Shown: positions 38,126 to 48,596, counted from the first letter of the stretch. The stretch is DNA of 64,000 nt from Planctomycetota bacterium (GCA_017303505.1 JAFLCP010000021.1:1-64000), one strand, 5' to 3'. Notes: generated from the letters alone by a model not told the origin. Translations and numbers: made by a program.

Positions 38126-39205
38126 ATGAATATTCGAGACCAACTGGAACAAAAGCTCGGACGATTTGAAGAGCTGGAGCGGATGATGTCCGATCCTGCG
38201 ATTTTGGCCGACTCGACCAAAATGGCAAACTGCGCCCGCGAGCATGGCGGCTTGAGCAAACTAGCTCACAAATATCGCAACTATAAAAAGATGTCGGACG
38301 ACATCAAAGATCTTAAAGTGATGGCCGAAAGCCAAGATCCTGAAGAACGGGACATGGCTTTAGAAGAATTGGAGTCGACCCGCAAACAACGTGAGTTGTT
38401 GTGGAACGAACTTCTCGACTTCACGATCGGTGGTGAAGATGCCAACCGCACTCGCTGCGTGATGGAAATCCGCGCCGGTACCGGTGGTGAAGAAGCCGCT
38501 CTATTTGCCGGCGACCTCTTCAGCATGTACAAGCGACATGCCGAATCCAAAGGCTGGAAAGTGGAAATCATGGAAGTCAGCCATTCTGACATGGGTGGCT
38601 TCAAAGAAATCATCTTGGCATTCGAAGGCGAAGGCGTCTTCCGCGAATTGCAGTTCGAAAGTGGTGGGCATCGCGTTCAACGTGTACCCGAAACTGAAGC
38701 TCAAGGACGTATTCACACTTCTGCCGCGACCGTCGCCGTAATGGCAGAGCCAGAAGATGTGGAAATCAACCTGAAGCCCGACGAATATCGTATCGATAAG
38801 TTTTGTGCTTCGGGTCCCGGTGGACAGCACGTCAACAAAACCGAATCCGCGATTCGTCTCACTCACTACGAAACGGGTATCGTGGTCCAGTGCCAAGACG
38901 AAAAGAGCCAACACAAAAACTTGGCCAAGGCGCTGCGTGTTTTGAAGAGTCGCATCTACGATGCAAAACGCGAAATAGAAAACAAAAAGCGGGCGGACCA
39001 ACGCAAAACGCTGATTGGCTCAGGTGACCGCAGCGAACGCATTCGCACTTATAACTTCCCACAGAATCGCTTGACCGATCATCGCATCAACCTGACGCTC
39101 TACAAGCTCGATTCCATCGTGAATGGAAACTTGTCGCCCGTCACCGATGCACTGTTCGAGTACGAACGCGATCAGTTGCGCGGCGATATGGGGGAAACGG
39201 AGTGA
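38126..39205 (+). CDS. prfA: peptide chain release factor 1
   Basis: 359 aa. It reads UAA and UAG stop codons and releases the peptide. The GGQ tripeptide that enters the peptidyl-transferase centre is at 232-234 ([19 protein letters not shown]). The N-terminal helical domain and the codon-recognition domain ([10 protein letters not shown], followed by [10 protein letters not shown]) are complete. Its last four bases overlap the prmC start (GTGA), so the methyltransferase that modifies its GGQ is made in step. Confidence 0.97.
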   Translation: MNIRDQLEQKLGRFEELERMMSDPAILADSTKMANCAREHGGLSKLAHKYRNYKKMSDDIKDLKVMAESQDPEERDMALEELESTRKQRELLWNELLDFTIGGEDANRTRCVMEIRAGTGGEEAALFAGDLFSMYKRHAESKGWKVEIMEVSHSDMGGFKEIILAFEGEGVFRELQFESGGHRVQRVPETEAQGRIHTSAATVAVMAEPEDVEINLKPDEYRIDKFCASGPGGQHVNKTESAIRLTHYETGIVVQCQDEKSQHKNLAKALRVLKSRIYDAKREIENKKRADQRKTLIGSGDRSERIRTYNFPQNRLTDHRINLTLYKLDSIVNGNLSPVTDALFEYERDQLRGDMGETE

Positions 39206-40131
39206 CGCAGCCCGAAACATGGACGGTCGGCAAGTTACTGAAATGGACCACCGACTTTCTGCGCAAACATGAATCGGAAAGCCCTCGCTTGGATGCAGAG
39301 GTTCTGCTCGCCTTTGCTCGTGGTTGCCAGCGGATCGAACTCTACACTGCGTTTGAAGAAGAGCCTGCAGAAGAAATCAAAGTTCGTTTTCGCGAGCTCG
39401 TCAAAAAGCGATCACAAGGCGAACCGGTCGCGTATCTCGTGGGCAACAAAGAGTTCTTTTCATTGAACTTTAAGGTGACACGCGACTGCCTGATCCCTCG
39501 ACCAGAAACCGAACATTTGGTTGTGGCCGTTATCGATCTCGCCAAACAACTTGATGCAGCCCAACATCCAGGAGAGGGCAGGGGAGATGAAACCAATCCA
39601 CAACCTGTTCGAATTATCGATTTGGGAACGGGTAGCGGTTGCATTGCGATAACCCTTGCCAAACATTTGCCACACGCCCAAATCACTGCTGTCGATCGAT
39701 CCGACGCTGCACTCGCTCTCGCAAAACAAAACGCGGACGCTCATGGTGTAAGCGATCGAATTGAATTTGTCAGCAGCGATTGGTTTAACGCGTTTGCATC
39801 ACGATCACCGCAACCTCAGTGGGATATCGTTTTTAGCAACCCACCTTACATCAGCCAGGCTGAGTATGCCAAACTATCCAAGACCGTCCGTGAATTCGAA
39901 CCAGTGACCGCATTGGTCTCTGGGCCTGATGGTACCGAAGATATCCAGAAATTGGCCAATCAAGCGCCAAGCTTTATGCCCATCGGCGGATACGTATTGG
40001 TTGAAATGAGCCCCATGATCGCTACCAAAGTACAAAACATCTTCAGCACTGCACCCTGGAGCTATGAAAAGACGATCAAGGACCTATCTCAACATGCACG
40101 AATTGTGGTCGCCAAAAAAATCGCGAACTGA
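39202..40131 (+). CDS. prmC: release factor glutamine methyltransferase
   Basis: 309 aa from GTG 39202, overlapping prfA by four bases. It methylates the GGQ glutamine of release factors with S-adenosylmethionine. An N-terminal helical substrate-binding domain is followed by a Rossmann methyltransferase with the SAM loop [18 protein letters not shown] and the NPPY motif at 213-216. An unusual Gly/Glu/Arg-rich loop ([11 protein letters not shown], ~122-133) is encoded by GGGCAGGG-containing DNA at 39576-39583 and looks like an insertion before the SAM loop. Translational coupling with prfA is the common arrangement. Confidence 0.96.
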   Translation: MTQPETWTVGKLLKWTTDFLRKHESESPRLDAEVLLAFARGCQRIELYTAFEEEPAEEIKVRFRELVKKRSQGEPVAYLVGNKEFFSLNFKVTRDCLIPRPETEHLVVAVIDLAKQLDAAQHPGEGRGDETNPQPVRIIDLGTGSGCIAITLAKHLPHAQITAVDRSDAALALAKQNADAHGVSDRIEFVSSDWFNAFASRSPQPQWDIVFSNPPYISQAEYAKLSKTVREFEPVTALVSGPDGTEDIQKLANQAPSFMPIGGYVLVEMSPMIATKVQNIFSTAPWSYEKTIKDLSQHARIVVAKKIAN

Positions 40132-40216
40132 GTCAGTGCTATATTTGTCAACGTTTCAATCCTTTTAACCTCCACAGTCATCCTATTCAGTAGTTCTTGA
40201 AATTTGGGAAGTAACC

Positions 40217-41833
40217 ATGAGTTCAATGGATAAAATCGTTTCGCTCTGCAAGCGCCGCGGCTTTCTCTTTCAGTCCAGCGAAATCTATGGTGGTCTCAAC
40301 GGCTTTTGGGACTACGGTCCATTGGGTGTGGAACTGAAACGAAATGTCAAAGAAGCTTGGTGGCAAGACATGGTGTCGCGCCATAATGAATTGCTTCAAC
40401 CTAAGGGTGCTCCATCGACCTACGAAATGGTTGGACTCGATTGCACTATCATCATGCACCCGCAGGTCTGGAAATGTTCCGGCCACTATGACCTCTTCCA
40501 TGATTACATGGTCGACTGCCGCGAATCAAAGAAGCGATATCGTTACGACCAAGTTCGCGGTCGCTGGGTAGAAGCTAAAGGTAAGAAAGTTTTCATCACC
40601 GCATTAGTGGAAGCCGAACAAGAGGACGCCACTCTCCAGCAACGAGCGTTGAAGTTCTTTAACTTGCGCGGCAAAGATGCCGACTCCTTGATCTGGGATG
40701 GCCCCGCAACCTCACTCGCGGACATCAAAGAATTCGAAAACGTACTGGCACCTGATGCCAAAGAGCTCGGCACTCTTACAACGCCGCGTGAATTCAACTT
40801 GATGTTCAAGACCATTGTTGGTGCGCTGGGAAGCGATGATGACGCGGCGTTCTTACGTCCCGAAACCGCTCAAGGTATCTTCGTCAACTTCAAGAACGTG
40901 CTCGATAGCTCCCGTGTGGCCATTCCATTTGGTATCTGCCAAGTAGGTAAGAGCTTCCGCAACGAAATCACTCCGCGTAACTTCACCTTCCGTTCACGCG
41001 AATTCGAACAAATGGAACTCGAGTTCTTCTGCCATCCGGAAACCTCTCGAGCTTGGTACGAATATTGGCGCAATCGTCGCTTTGATTGGTACCTCAAACA
41101 TGGCCTCGCCGCCGTGCGATTGCGCTTGCGCGAACATGCTGCAGAAGAGATTGCACACTATTCATGCGGTACTGCCGACATTGAATATGCGTTCCCATTT
41201 TTGCCGACTGGCGACTACGGTGAACTAGAAGGCATCGCCCATCGCGCGGACTTCGATTTGCGCAGCCACATGGAAGGCAAACTGGTCAAGAATGCTGAAG
41301 GGCAGCTGGTCGTCGAGCAAGGTCCAGATGGCAAACCCAAACATCGTGGCAGCGGTCGCGATATGTCTTACCGTAACGAAGTGTCCAACGAGCGATTCAT
41401 TCCGCACGTGATTGAACCGTCAGCTGGTGCCGACCGAGCTACGTTGGCGTTTCTGTGTGAAGCATTCAAAGAAGACCAGGCTCCGGACGAAAACGGCAAT
41501 ATGCAAACCCGCACGGTTTTGCAGCTCCATCCCCGCTTCGCCCCCTTCAAAGCAGCCGTTTTTCCATTGGTCAAAAAGGACGGCATGCCAGAAGTCGCAA
41601 TGGAACTTTACGGCGCCTTGAAGCAAAAATTCCCTGTATTTTACGACGAGAAAGGGGCCGTTGGCCGCCGTTATCGCCGACAAGACGAAGTGGGTACACC
41701 GTACTGTATTACCGTCGACGGCCAGAGCGTTTCGGACAAAACCGTTACGATTCGCGACCGAGATTCGCTGGAACAGGTCCGTTTGAAGATTGATGATGTC
41801 GTGGCAGAAATCAGCCGCCGCATCGAATCTTAG
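40217..41833 (+). CDS. glyS: glycyl-tRNA synthetase (homodimeric class II type)
   Basis: 538 aa. Charges tRNA-Gly. Motif 1 region (GPLGVELKRNVKEAWW), motif 2 (GKSFRNEITPRNFTFRSREFEQMELE) and motif 3 (VIEPSAGADRATLAFL) are all present. The C-terminal anticodon-binding domain (LHPRFAPFKAAVFPLVKKDG... YRRQDEVGTPYCITVD) is complete. This is the alpha2 form related to eukaryotic and archaeal enzymes, not the E. coli alpha2-beta2 type. ATG 40217 is preceded by GGGAAG. Single gene, probably with its own promoter in the 85-bp gap after prmC. Confidence 0.96.
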   Translation: MSSMDKIVSLCKRRGFLFQSSEIYGGLNGFWDYGPLGVELKRNVKEAWWQDMVSRHNELLQPKGAPSTYEMVGLDCTIIMHPQVWKCSGHYDLFHDYMVDCRESKKRYRYDQVRGRWVEAKGKKVFITALVEAEQEDATLQQRALKFFNLRGKDADSLIWDGPATSLADIKEFENVLAPDAKELGTLTTPREFNLMFKTIVGALGSDDDAAFLRPETAQGIFVNFKNVLDSSRVAIPFGICQVGKSFRNEITPRNFTFRSREFEQMELEFFCHPETSRAWYEYWRNRRFDWYLKHGLAAVRLRLREHAAEEIAHYSCGTADIEYAFPFLPTGDYGELEGIAHRADFDLRSHMEGKLVKNAEGQLVVEQGPDGKPKHRGSGRDMSYRNEVSNERFIPHVIEPSAGADRATLAFLCEAFKEDQAPDENGNMQTRTVLQLHPRFAPFKAAVFPLVKKDGMPEVAMELYGALKQKFPVFYDEKGAVGRRYRRQDEVGTPYCITVDGQSVSDKTVTIRDRDSLEQVRLKIDDVVAEISRRIES

Positions 41834-41919
41834 TGTGGACTTTACCCCCACCCAATTGCGTATAATGAAAGATACCGGTTAGGTTGCTCATGAACCGCTT
41901 GGACTCAGGAGTTCAAAAG

Positions 41920-43407
41920 ATGTTGCGGGTATCACTTAAGCGTTTAGCAGCGAAGGTCTGGGGTCGTAAATTATTGCAAGTGGCGGCAGCGGTTTGCGTT
42001 GGCCTTATCACGACCACGCATGCCACTTCCGTTTCCGCTGGCTGGCCTCATCATGCACGTAACGTCGGATTGTGGCACACACCTATTAGCTCGGTGGGAC
42101 AATGTTACCCTCGGCCTGTGATTAGCCACCCAGCTCCTTACAATTGCAATCCAGGCTTTTACATTCGTCGAAACGCCTGTGACTATCGCTGGTCGTTTAA
42201 TTACAACAACTATTGCGCTCCACGCACTTGGTGCCACAGCTATCGTCCTTACTATAGCTGTCGCCCAGCTTGCTTACCGTACTTTCCATCGTACTACTGC
42301 GACACAACCTACTATTACGGTGCATATCCTGTTTGGTACGGCAACGGAATTTTCTTCGGTGTTGGTGGCGGTCAGTGGAACATGTGGAATGGCGTTCCAG
42401 TAGCACAACCTATCGGAATTCCATTTGCCGGCCGCGCCATTCCTCAACGCCAAGTGTTGGCTCAAAACCAAATTCAGGGCGTGGCTCGTAACGCGGCGAA
42501 CCAAGCTGTACTACACGAAATGCTCGAGGAAGCTCTCGCTATCGATGCCCGAGCCAATCAAGCCTTGCGAAACTCCAGCGCTGATTTGCGAAACTACTAT
42601 CGCGATAGAGCAGGGGAGGGGAGCGTTGTTTCGATCGACACGCCTCGCTCAGCCATCGTTGGCGGATCTCTCGAAGATCGCTTGGCCCAAACCCGCGCGA
42701 TTATGGCCAACACCTACAATAACAGTGCAGCAAGCAGCAATGTTACCCCTTCGAGTTATGTAGATAACCGCAGCGACATGGTTCGCGCCGCAAGTCGCTT
42801 GACCCAAACTCGTAGCGACACTTCGCCGCAACCCCGCACAACCACAACGAACTCCGCAGTAAGTAAAATCGTCGATGGCGACATTGCGTTTGCTAAAGGT
42901 TACTATCACACCGCAGAGATTTATTACCGACAAGCTGGTCGAGACAACATCGAATTAAGAAAAGATGCTGGAGTTCGTTTGGCTTGCAGTCAATTTGCTC
43001 GCGGCGATTATTTGAAAGCTGCCCAAACATTTCGCTGGGTCAATGAACAGGAAACTGCCATTGATATCGGTGACCAAGCTGCTGAAGGCCATAATCCAGT
43101 TCTTTCGCAATGGAAAAGTGGCTTACCCAAACAACAGCTTTCAAGACTCTTTACAGATCGCATCGCTTTAGATCAACACTTGAATCGCTTAGCCAACCAA
43201 GCTTTGACCACAGAAAACAACGGCACCGAATTGTGGTTGCTGGGTGTACTGATGGGCTTGGACGGCGACGATAACAAGTCTGAACTGTTTTTGACGCAAG
43301 CCGCCCAATCAACGGGTGACTTTGCAAATACAGCCAAGTTCCTTGTGGACTCTGGTCGCGACCACGCTCGTTTGCAGTTGGCCGCTCAATCCCACCGCTC
43401 GCCTTGA
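41920..43407 (+). CDS. exported Cys/Tyr-rich protein with C-terminal TPR-like region
   Basis: 495 aa from ATG 41920; AGGAG eight bases before it decides this start over ATG 41890. The signal peptide is MLRVSLKRLAAKVWGRKLLQ and following hydrophobic residues to about 40. The mature N-terminal third is rich in Tyr, Cys, His, Trp and Pro (NYNNYCAPRTWCHSYRPYYS-type sequence, ending in a glycine run GVGGGQWNMWNG), probably disulfide-bonded or metal-binding. Then a helical stretch, a Ser/Thr/Asn-rich spacer, and a TPR-like repeat region (~300-420: FAKGYYHTAEIYYRQAG, SQFARGDYLKAAQTF). Not recognised as a named family. It overlaps nothing, but the cytochrome gene begins 11 bp downstream. Confidence 0.7.
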   Translation: MLRVSLKRLAAKVWGRKLLQVAAAVCVGLITTTHATSVSAGWPHHARNVGLWHTPISSVGQCYPRPVISHPAPYNCNPGFYIRRNACDYRWSFNYNNYCAPRTWCHSYRPYYSCRPACLPYFPSYYCDTTYYYGAYPVWYGNGIFFGVGGGQWNMWNGVPVAQPIGIPFAGRAIPQRQVLAQNQIQGVARNAANQAVLHEMLEEALAIDARANQALRNSSADLRNYYRDRAGEGSVVSIDTPRSAIVGGSLEDRLAQTRAIMANTYNNSAASSNVTPSSYVDNRSDMVRAASRLTQTRSDTSPQPRTTTTNSAVSKIVDGDIAFAKGYYHTAEIYYRQAGRDNIELRKDAGVRLACSQFARGDYLKAAQTFRWVNEQETAIDIGDQAAEGHNPVLSQWKSGLPKQQLSRLFTDRIALDQHLNRLANQALTTENNGTELWLLGVLMGLDGDDNKSELFLTQAAQSTGDFANTAKFLVDSGRDHARLQLAAQSHRSP

Positions 43408-43418
43408 AGGAGCAACTA

Positions 43419-44741
43419 GTGAATCGATCGCTCTCCCACCTTTCCTCTCCCACCTCATTACAATTCAAAACATGCGACTTTCAGGCGCGCCCCATAAGCT
43501 GGCTACAGCGAATGGGGTTGTGCCTATTTTTATGTCTTGGTCTGGGCATCACTCTCGCAGCCCAAGAGCCCGCCCTAGAACCTGCTCCTACACCTGCACC
43601 AGCAGAACCAGCTGAGCAACCACCAGCGCAACCACCCGTTGAAAATCCGGCTCCGCCAGCTGAAACACCAACTCCTGTTGCCGAAACGCCGCCAGCCCAA
43701 CCTCCAGCAGAAACACCTGCGGTCGAACCAGCTCCTCCTAAAGAAAACCCACAACCACCTGCCGCGGATGCTCCTGTCGAACAAAAAACTACTGAAGAAA
43801 AACCGGCTGATGAAAAGAGCGTGGCTGAAAACAAGCCTGACGAGAAAAGTAGTAACACAAGCGATGAAGAAAAGCCTGCCGCTAATTCGGGGACAGGCTT
43901 AGTCGATTTTCAACGCGATGTCGCAGCCATACTTGCTAGTCGCTGCTTAGAGTGCCATGGTCCCAAGCAAGCCAAAAATGATTTTCGTGTTGATGATAAA
44001 GATGCGATGCTTGGTTACATCGAGGCTGGCGATTCGAGCAACAGCTCCTTAATCACCGACTACCTAATTACATCCGATCCTGATTCGATGATGCCACCTG
44101 CTAGCCATGGCGGTCCACTCCCAACGACCGAAATCGCCTTGCTGAAATTGTGGATTGATGAAGGAGCGGGTTGGCCCGATGGAGCAACCGTGGTGGCCCT
44201 AGGGGAATCTGGGCAAGCAGCACCTGTTCAACAAACCGCCAAGCCGATGCCGTCGAATATGGCTGCACGCGTGTGGGCCTTCCAAGGTTTCCTGCATCCT
44301 GCAACTGTCCATTTCCCGATTGCCCTTCTGATCATTGGCGCATTCGCGGCGGTTGGCTCCTACCTACCGGGCTGGACCAGCGCTGAGCCGATTGCCAAGT
44401 TCTGTTTGTTTTTCGGCGCAATCTCCGCAGTGGTTGCCTGTCTCATGGGCTGGTCCTTTGCAACCGAACGTGGCTATGGCAATTGGACAGCCACCGACGG
44501 CGAGATCTTCTGGCATCGCTGGTCCGGTATCATCTTGGCTGTTTTCTCTGTGATCTTGATGTTGCTCAGTTGGCAATCGGGCCGCTCAAACAGCACCAAG
44601 CACATCTGGAAATTAGGGATGCTTTTGGCAGCAGTTATCGTTGGTTTAGTAGGTCATCAAGGTGGCGAGTTAACGTACGGCAAAGCGATGTACGATCGGG
44701 CCTTTGAGTACCTTCTTGGTGAAGATGAAGCGAAGAAGTAA
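43419..44741 (+). CDS. planctomycete cytochrome c (PSCyt1) with DUF2231 membrane domain
   Basis: 440 aa from GTG 43419, six bases after AAGGAG. A signal/anchor helix (LCLFLCLGLGITLAAQ) precedes a ~110-residue Pro/Glu/Ala-rich linker. A single-heme domain follows with CLECH at 176-180 and GLVDFQRDVAAILASR just before, the pattern of planctomycete cytochromes. A DUF2231-type membrane domain of four helices ends the protein (FLHPATVHFPIALLIIGAFAAVG; the histidines HPATVHFP are typical). It likely passes electrons at the membrane. It follows the Cys/Tyr-rich gene by 11 bp and is followed by a terminator, so these two form an operon. Confidence 0.9.
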   Translation: MNRSLSHLSSPTSLQFKTCDFQARPISWLQRMGLCLFLCLGLGITLAAQEPALEPAPTPAPAEPAEQPPAQPPVENPAPPAETPTPVAETPPAQPPAETPAVEPAPPKENPQPPAADAPVEQKTTEEKPADEKSVAENKPDEKSSNTSDEEKPAANSGTGLVDFQRDVAAILASRCLECHGPKQAKNDFRVDDKDAMLGYIEAGDSSNSSLITDYLITSDPDSMMPPASHGGPLPTTEIALLKLWIDEGAGWPDGATVVALGESGQAAPVQQTAKPMPSNMAARVWAFQGFLHPATVHFPIALLIIGAFAAVGSYLPGWTSAEPIAKFCLFFGAISAVVACLMGWSFATERGYGNWTATDGEIFWHRWSGIILAVFSVILMLLSWQSGRSNSTKHIWKLGMLLAAVIVGLVGHQGGELTYGKAMYDRAFEYLLGEDEAKK

Positions 44742-44784
44742 ATTTCGCAACGCTTGGCAAGGCGTTTTTCACTACGAACATTCT

Positions 44785-44830
44785 AAATCCGCAGGCGGGA
44801 CCTGAAGTCTCCCCTGCGGATTTCTATTTT
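44785..44830 (+). terminator. rho-independent terminator after the PSCyt1 gene
   Basis: Perfect 11-bp stem AAATCCGCAGG (44785-44795) / CCTGCGGATTT (44813-44823) followed by CTATTTT. It ends the operon that starts at 41920. Confidence 0.85.
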
Positions 44831-44964
44831 GCCAAGCTACTTCTTGTGAGACTGTTGCACACACCATTCCTACCCCCTACAACTAGCAACACTCGTATTG
44901 TGCACTCGTCCAACAGGCTCTGTGCCAATAACAATTCTTCGGTTCAAAACGTGGGGTTAACAGA

Positions 44965-45588
44965 ATGGCATTGCTTAACAAATTGGCCTACAAAACCCTG
45001 CTAACTGGCGATGCGATCAAACGTTCACAAGATGAACTACCGCTCAAGCGAATTCTCAAATACGCAGAAGGCCTTCTGGAAGAACTTCAGCTCGAACCGC
45101 GCAAATTGCAAACCGTTGATGCCGAAGTGACCTATCAGTTTGGTCCCAAAACACTTTGTCATGTGCGTGCGTTTCCAAAGCAGGGTGTCGATATCTATTT
45201 GATTGTGGTGCTCAATGAAAACGACCAGCCGACCGACCACATCTTGATCGACCTTGGGGCAGAGTATCAACCGCTATCGTTGGAAGGCCCGCAGTTTGGA
45301 TTTATTTCTGCTGCCACAGAGGAAGACGTCAAAACAGTGATCCCTGAAATCGATCCCAACATCGACGATCCATTTGCGGTTCTTGCCTCACCAGATAGCG
45401 GCACCTACATCCAAACCTTTCGCGAGAAAGAAGGCTTTGCCCTGGAATACCAACTGGTCAACACTTCGAGCCACTACCAAGTCCCGCACCTTCTATCCGC
45501 CAAAGAGGTCGTAAATGCGATGCTCTCGTATGGCTGGGGCAACGATGAATGGCTCTCGATGTTCGATTGGGCACATATGGAATTGTAG
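44965..45588 (+). CDS. hypothetical protein, 207 aa
   Basis: Not recognised. Soluble, acidic, mixed alpha/beta, with no signal peptide. A helical start (MALLNKLAYKTLLTGDAIKRSQ) is followed by strands typical of a small sandwich (TYQFGPKTLCHVRAFPKQGVDIYLIVVL) and an acidic C-terminus. It lies 112 bp before the likely start of the ECF sigma gene on the same strand, so it may belong to the same transcription unit, but no functional link is visible. Confidence 0.6.
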   Translation: MALLNKLAYKTLLTGDAIKRSQDELPLKRILKYAEGLLEELQLEPRKLQTVDAEVTYQFGPKTLCHVRAFPKQGVDIYLIVVLNENDQPTDHILIDLGAEYQPLSLEGPQFGFISAATEEDVKTVIPEIDPNIDDPFAVLASPDSGTYIQTFREKEGFALEYQLVNTSSHYQVPHLLSAKEVVNAMLSYGWGNDEWLSMFDWAHMEL

Positions 45589-45699
45589 GCGGCAGTGCGA
45601 AGCCACCTGCCAGTACATACTTCCAAAAAAATTCTCTAATTCTTGTCAGAAACGTGCACAGGCTGGATTGGTACCAATAACCACCTGGAGACAACCAAC

Positions 45700-46302
45700 T
45701 TGGATATCTTCCCTGACACTCGTTCAAGCTTACTGCTGCGAGTCAAGAACGTAGCTGGCGACGAGCGTGCGTGGGAAGAGTTCATGGAACTTTATCGACC
45801 GGTTATCATGCGCATGGCCAGAGCTCGTGGTATGCAAGAAGCGGACGCCCAAGATCTGACTCAACAGGTATTCCTATCGGTCTATCAAGCTGTAGAACGC
45901 TGGACACCCCAATCTGCCGAGACTCGATTTCGAAACTGGTTGAGCAAGATTACTCGCAATGCGATTCTTAAAGCTCTATCACGCGTTCCCCATGACCTTC
46001 CTGTCGGTGGATCTCATGCAAATGATTTACTCGGTCAATTGGTATCCCCAACTCCTCAATTGCAACAACAGCTCGATGAAGAAGTCCAAAAAGAAATCTA
46101 CCATCGAGCCGCTGAAATCGTGCAACAAGAAGTGAATGATCGCTCCTGGCAAGTCTTCCAATGGACCGCCGTTGAGGAGATTTCCATTGAAGAAGCGGCT
46201 CAGCGATTGAATCAATCCGTCGGAAGCATCTACGCCATGCGTAGCCGTGTGATGCGGCGTTTGCGCGATGTCGTGCAGGTATTGAAGGAAATCGAGCAAT
46301 GA
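45700..46302 (+). CDS. ECF-type RNA polymerase sigma factor (module 2)
   Basis: 200 aa from TTG 45700, chosen because GGAG stands nine bases before it; TTG 45643 lacks that. Region 2 (SLLLRVKNVAGDERAWEEFMELYRPVIMRMARARGMQEADAQDLTQQVFLSVY) and region 4 (WQVFQWTAVEEISIEEAAQRLNQSVGSIYAMRSRVMRRLRD) are typical of planctomycete ECF factors. The stop overlaps the next gene's ATG by four bases. The partner kinase carries its own zinc-binding motif, so anti-sigma and kinase functions may be united in one protein. The operon's downstream chaperone genes are candidate targets. Confidence 0.93.
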   Translation: MDIFPDTRSSLLLRVKNVAGDERAWEEFMELYRPVIMRMARARGMQEADAQDLTQQVFLSVYQAVERWTPQSAETRFRNWLSKITRNAILKALSRVPHDLPVGGSHANDLLGQLVSPTPQLQQQLDEEVQKEIYHRAAEIVQQEVNDRSWQVFQWTAVEEISIEEAAQRLNQSVGSIYAMRSRVMRRLRDVVQVLKEIEQ

Positions 46303-48572
46303 CTCAGCCTTCATGCTCGTTCGACATCGAACGCTTCTTAGTCGGTCAATTCTCGTCGCAGGAGGAAGCTCTCTTTGAAGATCACCTTGCTCACTGTGAG
46401 CCTTGTCGCCAGTTACTATCTCAAGCCGCTGCCGACTCTCGGTCATGGGAGAAAGCCAAACGCTATCTGAACCCTAATCAAGAACCGGTAGCTACCATTC
46501 GAAATGTTACCTCTCTTGTCGAACAATCGGCCCCGCTAGGAACTCTTGCAGACCATAACACCGAATCGCTCATCCAACAAACGATTAAGCTGCTGGCACC
46601 CACCGACGATCCGCAAATGCTAGGTCGACTCGGGCCCTATGAAGTATCTGGCATCATCGGCGCTGGCGGAATGGGTATTGTATTGAAAGGTTGGGATAAG
46701 CCTTTGAATAGGGTGGTGGCCATCAAAGTCATGTCACCCCATCTAGCCACTAGCGGCGTGGCCAAAACCCGCTTCCTCCGCGAAGCCCAAGCGGCCGCTG
46801 GCATTGTGCATCCCAATGTCATCGATATCTATGGAGTCGCCGAACATGAATCGATTCCGTACTTGGTGATGCCTTATGTTCGTGGCCATTCCTTACAAAA
46901 ACGCGTTCAAGAACAAGGTGCTTTACCAACCGAAGATGTGGTTCGCATCGGATTACAAGTCGCTTCTGGACTTGCTGCCGCTCATGCCCAAGGCATCATC
47001 CATCGCGACATCAAGCCGGCCAATATCTTGGTTGGAGACGGCATCGATCGTATCGTCATCACCGACTTTGGCTTGGCGCGAACGGTCGACGATGCATCGT
47101 TAACTCGTTCCGGGACAGTTGCAGGCACTCCGCAATATATGTCTCCCGAACAAGCTCGCGGTGAACGGATCGATGAACGCTCGGATCTTTTCAGTCTCGG
47201 AAGTGTGCTCTATTTTCTCTGCACAGGACATTCTCCATTTCGATCGGAGACCCTCTACGGAATTTTGCACCGAATTGGCACCATCGACGTACGCGATATA
47301 CGTGAAGTTCAACCTTCGGCACCAGCTTGGTTGCAAAATTTAATTCGTCGACTTCACTCACCCCGCCCAGAAGATCGATTCGACTCTGCCATAAAAGTGG
47401 CTCAACTGCTCGAAAAATGTTTGGCGCATTGCCAGCATCCGCTCAAACATCAAATCCCCGATGAGTTGCTGCATTCAACTGTTACAGATCCAACAACCCT
47501 TCGTCGTAACACGCCATCGTTTCGCCGGGTGCTTCTCTGGAGCATACCAGTACTCTCGTTGAGTGCAGTACTCGTGTGGAACGTCTGGCCCCGCAACATA
47601 AATCCTCCCGCCTCACTTACCGAGACGGCAGTTTTCCCTCCCCCCAGTTCACGTGCGAACGACGATTCCAACACAACTAATATCGCCGCTGAAAGTCCAC
47701 GGTTACCTACTCCCGAAGCACAAGACAAACCGGAAGCCAGCACGAATGCAGCGACTGGTCCACTTTATCGATTTGAAATGGGTAAGTCTGTCGGCTATTT
47801 GCTTACTCTCGTTGGTGCTGAACCAGATAATGCAACTCGCTATGTGCACGGCATCATCTTGATAAAGCCATTTGCAATCAGCGAACAAAGATTAGAGCTA
47901 GCTGTTTCAACCTATCTTGAAACCATCAATCCGAGCTCATCAACCGTCAATACAACGGGCTATGAAAGCTTGACAGCCATGATCGCCATAGATACGTCAG
48001 GCAAGCCAATCGAACAGCCGCGCGAACTCAAACTGCCATACGATTTAGGCTCACCCCTTCATTATGTTCTCCCCGAACTCGATCTCGTTGCTATTCCACA
48101 ATTTGAATCTGGCTCGCGCAAAGTATCACTGAGAGGTGATCCAGGGGGTGAGTATCTTTTCGATGTAGACAATGGTCAAATCGTTTCTTTTCAATGGGAC
48201 TCTTGGTGGCCAACAGCAGAAGGCCCGACCACAGAAAAAACCGCGTACCATTTGGAAACGATCCAACTCAGCGAAAGTGAAACACAAGAGTGGTTGGCAC
48301 TAGAAGGTAACTCTCCCCAGTATCGGCGTGCACCTATTGAACTATCGAAGCGCGAACTTGACAATTGCACTGCAGATCTCAATCAACATCGCCGTGTTGT
48401 TTTTTGGCTCCGCAGACTCGACCAAAATCTAATCAATCCCTATTCGGATGAATTGATTGCAGCCTTACAAGACCTAACGCAACACACACATCCACTATAC
48501 CGGTCACTCGCTCAGAGACTCATCGATAAGATTCCCCAAGAGCGACAGAACCCATTTCAAGAAATCGAATAA
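46299..48572 (+). CDS. transmembrane Ser/Thr protein kinase with N-terminal HxxxCxxC zinc-finger motif
   Basis: 757 aa, overlapping the sigma gene by four bases. Residues 29-36 contain H-x3-C-x2-C (HLAHCEPC), the zinc-associated anti-sigma motif. Kinase domain ~113-385: GAGGMG 121-126, HRDIKPAN 235-242 and a DFGLAR box about 253-258; complete. A membrane helix (VLLWSIPVLSLSAVLVW) follows near 410, then a Ser/Thr-rich linker. The ~290-residue exterior part is beta-rich and unknown. It reads as a sensor that may hold the ECF sigma factor through the finger and release it upon signal. The gene is 24 bp before the 198-aa protein gene. Confidence 0.93.
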   Translation: MTQPSCSFDIERFLVGQFSSQEEALFEDHLAHCEPCRQLLSQAAADSRSWEKAKRYLNPNQEPVATIRNVTSLVEQSAPLGTLADHNTESLIQQTIKLLAPTDDPQMLGRLGPYEVSGIIGAGGMGIVLKGWDKPLNRVVAIKVMSPHLATSGVAKTRFLREAQAAAGIVHPNVIDIYGVAEHESIPYLVMPYVRGHSLQKRVQEQGALPTEDVVRIGLQVASGLAAAHAQGIIHRDIKPANILVGDGIDRIVITDFGLARTVDDASLTRSGTVAGTPQYMSPEQARGERIDERSDLFSLGSVLYFLCTGHSPFRSETLYGILHRIGTIDVRDIREVQPSAPAWLQNLIRRLHSPRPEDRFDSAIKVAQLLEKCLAHCQHPLKHQIPDELLHSTVTDPTTLRRNTPSFRRVLLWSIPVLSLSAVLVWNVWPRNINPPASLTETAVFPPPSSRANDDSNTTNIAAESPRLPTPEAQDKPEASTNAATGPLYRFEMGKSVGYLLTLVGAEPDNATRYVHGIILIKPFAISEQRLELAVSTYLETINPSSSTVNTTGYESLTAMIAIDTSGKPIEQPRELKLPYDLGSPLHYVLPELDLVAIPQFESGSRKVSLRGDPGGEYLFDVDNGQIVSFQWDSWWPTAEGPTTEKTAYHLETIQLSESETQEWLALEGNSPQYRRAPIELSKRELDNCTADLNQHRRVVFWLRRLDQNLINPYSDELIAALQDLTQHTHPLYRSLAQRLIDKIPQERQNPFQEIE

Positions 48573-48596
48573 GAAACGCATCTCAAGAATACACCA

